A DNA stretch of 64,000 bases. Origin: Planctomycetaceae bacterium. GTDB taxonomy: Bacteria > Planctomycetota > Planctomycetia > Pirellulales > Pirellulaceae. Numbering within the stretch: position 1 is the first letter of the stretch; each line of letters begins with the position of its first letter. Below are positions 58,109 through 64,000 of the stretch, one piece after another. The translations under genes were made by a program, and so were the position numbers. The DNA lies in the NCBI GenBank assembly GCA_020638995.1, contig JACKHM010000002.1:372001-436000 (forward strand), written 5' to 3'. A model generated the notes under the pieces. It saw only the letters and a list, made by a program, of their open reading frames with translations, made no database searches and was not told the DNA's origin.

Positions 58109-58385
58109 TACAAAGGTCAAGCGGCGACAAAGACCTCCTGCGGCAAAACAAAAGCGAAAGCGGACGGCTGCCGAAAAGAGAGCGTGGTGCGATCGGAAGA
58201 GGAAGTTCATGACGGTCTTCATCAACGGTAAGCCAAAGCTTGTTCCGCGCCCGCAGCAAATAGACGGGATGGATGTCGACGAGTTCATCCGCCGCAACGC
58301 CGATCCTATCTGGTCGCACCAGAACGGAATGTGGGAGTACATAATGTTCGATGACGAAGACGATCGCAACTTGCTTAATCGATAG
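58095..58385 (+). CDS. small basic protein of unknown function
   Basis: 96 residues if begun at GTG 58095, overlapping the preceding gene by 14 bases; GTG 58044 or ATG 58209 are alternatives. A lysine/arginine-rich stretch (KRRQRPPAAKQKRKR) precedes a coherent C-terminal half with MDVDEFIRRNADPIWSHQNG and a DDEDD tail. No family recognised. The charge pattern could suit nucleic-acid contact, but this is speculative. Confidence 0.45.
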   Translation: MSSADTKVKRRQRPPAAKQKRKRTAAEKRAWCDRKRKFMTVFINGKPKLVPRPQQIDGMDVDEFIRRNADPIWSHQNGMWEYIMFDDEDDRNLLNR

Positions 58386-58394
58386 CTGCGGGCG

Positions 58395-58580
58395 ACGCGA
58401 ACCGACGTGAATGAGATCCCCACGAGTCTGTCGCTGAGTAGCACGGAAGTCCAAGAGGGGCAGCTAGAAGGAACACTGGTCGGCTATTTCAGCACGAAGG
58501 ATCGCGGCTCCGGCAGAGCCCGACTCCGGCAACTCGCTTACTTACAGCCTGGTGAGCGGAGAACCTCTGCCTTGATGTTC
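58395..58580 (+). pseudogene. cadherin-like repeat fragment, frameshifted
   Basis: Frame one from about 58395 reads TDVNEIPTSLSLSSTEVQEG then LEGTLVGYFSTKD, the start of a cadherin-like repeat as in large planctomycete adhesins (typical form DVNEAPTDLSLS). After a +1 shift near 58495-58520 the expected continuation appears, EPDSGNSLTYSLVSGEPLP, and then a stop. Only about 60 residues of one repeat remain; no start codon or rest of the protein is nearby. Confidence 0.6.
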
Positions 58581-58787
58581 GACCTCATTGGACGCGGCTA
58601 TGCAATGCCAGGAGAGCGAAATGATGCTCCTCGCGGGCCGGCATTGGCTGCAGGCAGGGAGGAAGTATCCGCTCTTGATAGGGCTCTGGCCATCGATGGC
58701 ATGGGACTACCGCATGGACATGCTCAATCTGGTATACGACAGTTGCGCCGTTCAAATTCCAATCAAGAGGAACGCTCTGTGTGTCCC

Positions 58788-59798
58788 TTAACCATGAACG
58801 ATTGCGACTCCAATTAAAATCGCGATACAGGCCAAGAAAAGTGAATTCAACCACCAGCAGGCCACTTGCTGCAGACGCTGAGCTCGCTGGATATGACCTT
58901 CATCGACTTGTCGTACAGTTGCCAAAACCACGCCCAGTCCTGCGAGAACGTAGACATAGGCGGTCAGGTGAATCTTGTCCATCAACACCAGATAGTCGAC
59001 GCTCGGCATCGTCTCGTTACTGGCTAGTTGGATTGCCACCACGGTTAGCAGCGAGGTAATCCCGATGCCAATTCGAGCATCGACTAATGTCGCCTTGAGT
59101 CGCAGCATTAGCGAGGCACCAAAGACCACGCATAACACGGGCAAGAGCATCTTTAGACTCGAAGTCGATGCGGGGCGCGATATGGGAATCGCCACACGTA
59201 CGCGTGAGTAGCAGTTGGGTTCGCTGCGCCGCGAGTCGCCGAAAGCGGTTGGATAGGAAAAAGGTTCGATCGTCAAGTTCGCTGCACCCACGTGAAAACC
59301 CGGGAGGACGAGCCGAGGATTGACCGCGACCGGGTCGGCATCAGGGACGTACTCAAGCCGGTTGACTTCGTGCGTCTCGTCCTCAAATTCGACGACCAAC
59401 TCCTGGCGATCGTAAGGATAGTTGTAGAAGAAGAACTTGTGGCTGAATCGTCCTTGGACGCGAAGTACTTGATACCACTCACCTGTTGGCAGTCGAATGG
59501 GCTCCTCGTATTGAGCGTCGGCAACATGGCCCCACAACTCGTTCGGATTTACGACTTCGACCGTTTCTGCCGGAACCAACTCGTCATCTTCCCACCGAAA
59601 CCACAGATACACATCCATTGCATAACTGTGTTCGCGCAGGTTCAACGCCTGGACATCGTTGATGTACGCTCCGACGGTAACTTGCACCGGTTCGGCTAAT
59701 TCGGGCTGGGCAAACGCGCGAGTCGCAAAGACTAAACCGATCAGCAAACACAAACGTACCTGAAGATATATTCGATGCGAACGCCGGTTTTGATTCAT
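58788..59798 (-). CDS. pentameric ligand-gated ion channel homologue (Cys-loop family)
   Basis: 336 residues from ATG 59798, which gives a signal peptide (VRLCLLIGLVFATRAFA, cleavage before QPEL). A beta-sandwich extracellular domain (30-208) contains YAMDVYLWFRWEDDEL and the Cys-loop equivalent with YPYDRQ near 127, where GLIC-type channels have FPFD; the two loop cysteines are absent, as in other bacterial members. Four membrane helices follow: M1 (213-233), M2 (240-262), M3 (270-295), M4 (313-334), and the chain ends right after M4. In M2 the order DARIGIGITSLLT aligns with the GLIC pore, with Asp at -2' and Leu at 9'. Probably a homopentameric, possibly cation-selective channel of the inner membrane; the ligand is unknown. 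Confidence 0.88.
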   Translation of the reverse strand: MNQNRRSHRIYLQVRLCLLIGLVFATRAFAQPELAEPVQVTVGAYINDVQALNLREHSYAMDVYLWFRWEDDELVPAETVEVVNPNELWGHVADAQYEEPIRLPTGEWYQVLRVQGRFSHKFFFYNYPYDRQELVVEFEDETHEVNRLEYVPDADPVAVNPRLVLPGFHVGAANLTIEPFSYPTAFGDSRRSEPNCYSRVRVAIPISRPASTSSLKMLLPVLCVVFGASLMLRLKATLVDARIGIGITSLLTVVAIQLASNETMPSVDYLVLMDKIHLTAYVYVLAGLGVVLATVRQVDEGHIQRAQRLQQVACWWLNSLFLACIAILIGVAIVHG

Positions 59799-60137
59799 AT
59801 ACGAGGGTTTGACTGTGGGGTACAACGAGCGATCGGGCGATCCGTTCCACGGCCTAACTAACCCGCGCCTTGCGAGATCGTAGCACTTTCTCGAGTCAGG
59901 GCGAAGATGCCCACGACGCACGAAGTTTATCTTGCGCCAACCGCACCGACTGAAATCTGGCCGCCCCCGGTGGTGAACTGAGTCGAGGGAGACCACGCAC
60001 CAAGGTTCGCACCTGTCACCTGGGGTGTCGCAACGGTGCTTTATGCTCGCATGGTCAACCGCCGGTGCGTTCTTAAAAGCTGCTGACTGCGGTCGGTAGA
60101 CTGTATCTTCGACAACCAAACTCGGTTGTTCGACCGG
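59799..60137. other. intergenic region upstream of the ion channel gene
   Basis: 339 bases between the channel gene and the ndk stop. An in-frame extension of the channel gene through this region lacks any resemblance to the family. It probably carries the channel promoter; none could be identified. Confidence 0.4.
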
Positions 60138-60596
60138 CTACTCGTCGCCAGCTTTCAGCCAAGGCGTGAGCGTTGGTTCGTAGCCGTGAATCTCGCTCGC
60201 CTCGAAATACAACTCCATCTCGCGTGCCGCGGCCTCGGGGCCGTCTGAGGCATGAACGAGATTCATCTGACGGCTGCTGCTAAAGTCGCCACGAATAGTT
60301 CCGGACGCTGCTTTTAATCCGCTCGTCGCACCTAGCATCTCGCGCACGACACGGATGACTTCCAATCCTTCGATAATCATCGCAAGTACTGGCGAGCCAG
60401 TGATAAATGCCTCTAAGCCGGGATAGAAGGGCTTCTCGACGTGTTCAGCATAGTGCTGTTTCGAGAGTTCCGGCGTCACGCGAATCATCTTCATCGCGAC
60501 GATATTCAAGCCCTTTTCCTCGAAGCGGCTGATGACTCGACCCATGAGGCGGCGTTCGACACAATCGGGTTTCAACAAAACTAGCGTTCGTTCCAT
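60138..60596 (-). CDS. ndk: nucleoside diphosphate kinase
   Basis: 152 residues, the usual length. It transfers the terminal phosphate between nucleoside tri- and diphosphates through a phospho-His intermediate. Visible are ERTLVLLKPD at the N-terminus, the Kpn-loop region (REMLGATSGLKAASGTIRGD), and the active-site segment NLVHASDG with His115. The canonical form is NxIHGSDS; Ala replaces the Gly and Gly the final Ser, a conservative change. The segment between Arg-Gly-Asp and the active site is FSSSRQM rather than the usual FAxxxxxN. A purine-rich GGAAG/GAG stretch precedes the ATG. Function should be normal. Confidence 0.95.
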   Translation of the reverse strand: MERTLVLLKPDCVERRLMGRVISRFEEKGLNIVAMKMIRVTPELSKQHYAEHVEKPFYPGLEAFITGSPVLAMIIEGLEVIRVVREMLGATSGLKAASGTIRGDFSSSRQMNLVHASDGPEAAAREMELYFEASEIHGYEPTLTPWLKAGDE

Positions 60597-60697
60597 AGCT
60601 CTTTAACTTCCCTATCAAATAGCAATTCGACCTAAGTCGAGGGATTGTAGGGAATTCTCACGATTCGCTCAACGAGGCTTTTGTTTCGCCGACATGT

Positions 60698-61120
60698 CTA
60701 CCACAGCGACGCGGGGTTGCGCGGCGGACGAGTAAAGGAGGGGACTGGCGTTTGGGCACGGCTTTGCGGAAGCTGCTGGAACTGAGGCAGATACGCCGGC
60801 GCGACATAGTAGCCGGCCGGATAACGCACTTGCTGAAGTTGAGGTAGTGCCGCCTGTGAATACTCCGGCGTCATCATTGGATAGTGCATCATTGGCTGCG
60901 GTACCGGGGGCTGTTGCATCACGGGATGTTGGCTGGGAGAGCAGCTACTGCAACCGCTATAGGCTGGCAGACAGTCTCGATTTGCGTGATAGCCGTCGCT
61001 AATTCCATAACCAAGATTTCGGCCTAGCTCGATGAAGTAGAGTTTTAGGACGTCCGCGCTGGAAGTTGACGTCGTAACTAGGGTGATCGCGACCGCAGCG
61101 GCAAACAGCGTGGGCTTCAT
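60698..61120 (-). CDS. small secreted proline/glutamine-rich protein
   Basis: 140 residues from ATG 61120, which begins the signal peptide MKPTLFAAAVAITLVTTSTS (cleavage near SSA-DV). The mature part has a short Cys-rich stretch (CLPAYSGCSSCSP) and a long Pro/Gln/Met/Tyr-rich tail (HPVMQQPPVPQPMMHYPMM). It matches no family I know; planctomycetes encode many such low-complexity exported proteins. It is transcribed with the same polarity as ndk, 101 bp apart. Confidence 0.65.
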   Translation of the reverse strand: MKPTLFAAAVAITLVTTSTSSADVLKLYFIELGRNLGYGISDGYHANRDCLPAYSGCSSCSPSQHPVMQQPPVPQPMMHYPMMTPEYSQAALPQLQQVRYPAGYYVAPAYLPQFQQLPQSRAQTPVPSFTRPPRNPASLW

Positions 61121-61276
61121 GGACTCATCCTTGTGACATTCGGCTAGCGCGTTGGTTCGCCGAGCAAGCGGCGTACCTTGCCAGTATCGACAAGTGGACA
61201 CACATAGGAGCAGCGGCATGGAGCGTAATTCGATCAAATCCGCGGTTCTACGCTCGCGTCGCAATAGCTGTGACGA

Positions 61277-62509
61277 TCATGTCGCGATGTCGGCCGCCGG
61301 ACCGACCGCTACGATCGTACTGACCGTCAGCGGGTACTTGGCCAACACAGCGTTCACTTCTTCAAGCGTCACACGCTGGTAGTTGTCAACCGTTTCGCGA
61401 ACAGTTCGATAAGCGCGCCGCTGCAGCCAGTTGTTCCCTACCGAGAAAAGTCGACGAGCAGGACTTTCGTTGTGCCGCACCAGATCAGAGCAAATCTTGC
61501 TCTTTGCACGTAGGAGTTCGTCTTCGGTGAGTCCATTCTTTTGGGCCAGCTCGAACACTTGCCGAGTCTGCTCCAGGCAACTCGATGTGTCTTCAGGCAT
61601 ACAAGCCAAGTAGGTCATATAGATTCCCGTGCCCTGAAACTCATAGGGGCTGATCGATGCAAACTCCGCTCGGCCTGTGTCGATTAACTCCCAAAACAGA
61701 CGGCTACCAGTGTCATCCCCAACAATGGTCGCCATTAATCGCGCCGCGTAGCGGTCATCATCATTCGCTGCGGGACCGTTGGCTATTTGAACGACGTACT
61801 CCTGCGCGGAAGTCTCTTTTGGGATCACGCTCATCCCCGAATGACTCGCGGCGCGAGGCAGTTCGCGACTTGCCTCGAACGGAGTCCAGGAGCCACAATG
61901 CCGCTGAGCATCCGCGACGAGTTGGTCGAAGTCGACGTTGCCGCTCGCCGCGAGGACGATGTTGCCTGGACTATACCGTTGTTCAAAGTATGCTCGCATC
62001 TGCTGCGACGTCAAAGCACCGACCGTCTCTGCCGTACCGAGCACACTGCGTCCGAGGGGATGGTCACCGAAATGGGCGGCCATACATTTCTCGAAGGCGC
62101 CATACGGAGGCTGATCTTCGTACTTGGCAATCTCTTCGATGATCACCTGCTTTTCCATGTCGAAGTCGTCATCCCGCAGCGAGGGTCGCATGATGTCGCT
62201 GAGCAAATCGGTCGCTCGCCCTTGGTTTTCCGGGAGCACCCGCGCGTAGTAGACAGTGTGTTCTTCGCTCGTGAACGCGTTTGACTGCGAGCCGATTTCG
62301 TCGAGTTCTCGGTTGACATCTTCGGCACTGCGCGTGGGAGTACCTTTGAAAACCATGTGTTCGAGGAAGTGGCTAACTCCCGAAATCGCATCCGTTTCAT
62401 CGCGCGAACCGGTGTTCACAAAGTAGCCCAACGCCGTCGAATAGGCCTTGGGGCTGATCTCGGCGATGACTTCCAAGCCGTTGTCGAGTGTTTGCCTACG
62501 AAATTCCAC
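61277..62509 (-). CDS. M16 family zinc peptidase (catalytic partner)
   Basis: 410 residues from GTG 62509, which has GGAG eight bases upstream and gives the family start EFRRQTLDNGLEVIAE; a longer reading to 62572 lies in the neighbouring gene. The inverted zinc motif HFLEH (His47, Glu50, His51) and the downstream metal-ligand Glu region (EKQVIIEEIAKYED) are intact. The second M16 domain follows from about residue 190, with the usual SRLFWELID segment. It starts 14 bp inside the upstream M16 gene, so the two are translationally coupled. No signal peptide is seen. It resembles mitochondrial processing peptidase beta and bacterial PqqL-type enzymes. Confidence 0.92.
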   Translation of the reverse strand: MEFRRQTLDNGLEVIAEISPKAYSTALGYFVNTGSRDETDAISGVSHFLEHMVFKGTPTRSAEDVNRELDEIGSQSNAFTSEEHTVYYARVLPENQGRATDLLSDIMRPSLRDDDFDMEKQVIIEEIAKYEDQPPYGAFEKCMAAHFGDHPLGRSVLGTAETVGALTSQQMRAYFEQRYSPGNIVLAASGNVDFDQLVADAQRHCGSWTPFEASRELPRAASHSGMSVIPKETSAQEYVVQIANGPAANDDDRYAARLMATIVGDDTGSRLFWELIDTGRAEFASISPYEFQGTGIYMTYLACMPEDTSSCLEQTRQVFELAQKNGLTEDELLRAKSKICSDLVRHNESPARRLFSVGNNWLQRRAYRTVRETVDNYQRVTLEEVNAVLAKYPLTVSTIVAVGPAADIAT

Positions 62510-63740
62510 GAGGGATCTCCAGCTGGGATGCGCCAAGCGTGACAATGCGAAAGTCGCTTGGTGGATGGTCAACTAAGTATTGATTGATTGTCTGGCAGGT
62601 AAGCGCGTCGATCAGGGAACTCAATTCGGCCAGTGTGCGGACGCGATTCAAGTGATACCAATCCCAAGCGATTTGGCTACTCCGCGCGTTGCTCGATTCT
62701 TGAGCCATAATCAGCTGGCTCTTGATACGTGCTTTCAATCTTAGAAGCTCTTCCTCACAGACGCCTTCTTTAAGTCGCAACAGTTCGGTGACCAAGACGT
62801 CTAGTGTTTCTTGCGCGCGTTCTGTCGTTGTACCGGCATAGGCAACAACAGCGCCTCGATCACGTACCGTCTCGCACGACGCATAGACCGCGTAGCACAG
62901 TCCCCGCTTTTCACGAACTTCCATGAATAAACGCGAACTCATTCCTCCGCTTAGCACGCCGACGGCACCGTAAGACTGGAAGTAGTCGTCGTCTGCGTAG
63001 GGCACGCTGGCATATGACACGCCTAGATGCGTCTGGCTGGAATCGTGCTGGATATGAGTGTACGGCTCGACGGGCGCAGCCGTTTCTTCGATGGCGGCAT
63101 CGGTCCCTGTCCAGTCGGCGAACAATTCGCCAACTTGCTCGCAGAGCGAACTCCACTCGATATTGCCTGCCACGCTCAAGATCGCTCCTCGCGGTTGATG
63201 AAATCTTTGAAAGTGGCTACGGATGTCTTTGATCGTAATTGCTTCAATCGCTTCGATATTGCCATAGCTCACGCGACTGTAGGGGTCTGCGTAGCGTCGA
63301 CGACGCAGCTCAGTCATTACCTTGTGAGACAAGTCGTCGTCGTGAGATCGCACCTCTTGAATGCAAACTTGCTGAGCGTCTTCGAATTGGTCTTCGCTCA
63401 AGTGCGGACGTCGCGCGACATCGGCGTAGATCGTCAAGGCTTCATGCAGTCGTTCGGCGGGCATCGATCCACCGTAAGAGGTGAAAGCGTTGGAAACGGA
63501 GCCGGAGCTATCCACTCCCAAGAGTTCGAGGTCTTCGATGAATTGACGACTGGAGCGACTGCCGCAGCCCCGCTGGGTCATTTCGCAAACGAAATTGCTT
63601 AGGCCAGCGAGCTTCTGGGGGTCGCGATCTGCGCCGGCAGGGATCAGTAGCGTGAAGGCGGCAGACTCCAGCCAATCCATCGGCTCGGCCAATAAAGTCA
63701 ATCCGTTTTCGAACTGCTGCGAATGAACTTGGTTCGCCAC
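62496..63740 (-). CDS. M16 peptidase-like protein lacking the zinc motif
   Basis: 414 residues with the two-domain M16 fold (C-terminal segment GGMSSRLFMEVREKRGLCYAV clear). Where the catalytic partner has HFLEH, this protein has NFVCE at residues 49-53, so it cannot bind zinc there. This is the non-catalytic subunit pattern seen in mitochondrial processing peptidase alpha and in paired bacterial M16 genes, where the two form a heterodimer. The gene precedes and overlaps the catalytic one by 14 bp. Confidence 0.9.
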   Translation of the reverse strand: MANQVHSQQFENGLTLLAEPMDWLESAAFTLLIPAGADRDPQKLAGLSNFVCEMTQRGCGSRSSRQFIEDLELLGVDSSGSVSNAFTSYGGSMPAERLHEALTIYADVARRPHLSEDQFEDAQQVCIQEVRSHDDDLSHKVMTELRRRRYADPYSRVSYGNIEAIEAITIKDIRSHFQRFHQPRGAILSVAGNIEWSSLCEQVGELFADWTGTDAAIEETAAPVEPYTHIQHDSSQTHLGVSYASVPYADDDYFQSYGAVGVLSGGMSSRLFMEVREKRGLCYAVYASCETVRDRGAVVAYAGTTTERAQETLDVLVTELLRLKEGVCEEELLRLKARIKSQLIMAQESSNARSSQIAWDWYHLNRVRTLAELSSLIDALTCQTINQYLVDHPPSDFRIVTLGASQLEIPRGIS

Positions 63741-63882
63741 TGAGCTATCCTGTCGGGCACTGGGCCAGTTGAAAGTCGCGTCGATTTAAACTGGGCTGAA
63801 CCGGAACGAAGCCCGCAGCCCGTATGACCACTCTGAGAGTTGGATTCTGCGCAATTCAGAAACGAAGAGCCTAGTCTTTGAA

Positions 63883-64000
63883 TCACGCGTAGGCAACGTC
63901 GGCTGCCTTATACACCGTCTTCACTCGGCGAAATCCGAGGCGGTGGTAAAGTTTGACGGCTCCGGTGTTCTGAGCTGTGACCTCCAGGTAGGCCTTACCC
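63883..64000 (-). CDS. GNAT acetyltransferase, C-terminal end (runs off right edge)
   Basis: The last 38 residues of a frame entering from the right edge: YLEVTAQNTGAVKLYHRLGF then RRVKTVYKAADVAYA and a TGA at 63883-63885. N-x-x-A-x-x-L-Y-x-x-x-G-F is the acetyl-CoA-binding motif B end of the GNAT fold. The substrate cannot be told from this part. Confidence 0.8.
   Translation of the reverse strand, partial: GKAYLEVTAQNTGAVKLYHRLGFRRVKTVYKAADVAYA

Noticed and set aside
58407..58817. 136-codon open frame as a complete gene
   Set aside because: Only the first third looks like protein; the expected continuation is in another frame, so it is treated as a pseudogene fragment.

Overview
The window looks like chromosomal DNA of a planctomycete, probably a marine or aquatic Pirellulales-type bacterium. 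Three things point there. Two giant-type surface proteins carry an N-terminal motif of the planctomycete LEPR-XLL kind. An ECF sigma factor sits next to a zinc-finger/Ser-Thr kinase/leucine-rich-repeat fusion. A group of DUF4838, sialidase-like and ceramidase-like secreted hydrolases is also present. No rRNA, CRISPR array, phage or complete insertion sequence was seen. All family assignments come from reading motifs; no database search was run.

Layout. (1) 1-1866: the start of a LEPR-XLL surface protein that runs off the left edge, and a secreted seven-blade WD40 protein. (2) 2177-14217: central carbon metabolism, comprising citrate synthase, glycolate oxidase glcF-glcE-glcD, a succinyl-CoA:acetate-type CoA-transferase, a D-lactate dehydrogenase on the other strand, and a full-length pyruvate carboxylase. 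Together these would oxidise glycolate or lactate, move acyl-CoA groups, refill oxaloacetate and feed the TCA cycle. (3) 14218-15330: a gene-poor gap with a 100-bp MITE-like inverted repeat. (4) 15331-20090: a P-type cation ATPase, glgC and pdxH on the plus strand. (5) 20116-22267: a proline-rich membrane protein with a terpene-cyclase-like repeat domain and a small membrane protein. An initiator tRNA-Met with its own promoter and terminator follows on the plus strand. (6) 22828-29184: an ECF sigma factor, a 1032-aa anti-sigma/kinase/LRR/lectin-like receptor and an 801-aa lipoprotein, all transcribed leftward.

(7) 30051-47490: a small acidic protein with a TTG start, then a 5,599-residue surface protein. 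The latter holds three parallel beta-helix-like blocks, a long beta-repeat region, a Calx-beta-like domain, cadherin-like repeats, DUF4214-like segments, a trypsin-like domain with an intact catalytic triad, RTX-type repeats and dockerin-like EF-hands. (8) 47603-57168: a leftward cluster of secreted hydrolases (sialidase-like, two DUF4838 proteins, a neutral-ceramidase-like enzyme), an unknown 426-aa protein and a broken sialidase copy. (9) 57521-58580: two small unknown genes and a decayed cadherin-repeat fragment. (10) 58788-64000: a pentameric ligand-gated ion channel homologue, nucleoside diphosphate kinase, a small secreted protein, a translationally coupled pair of M16 peptidases (one catalytic, one lacking the zinc site), and the C-terminus of a GNAT acetyltransferase at the right edge.

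The observations most worth following up are the giant protein with its embedded protease, the paired sialidase/DUF4838/ceramidase locus, the ion channel, the sigma-kinase-lipoprotein module with a three-fold repeated unknown domain, and the non-canonical anticodon stem of the initiator tRNA.
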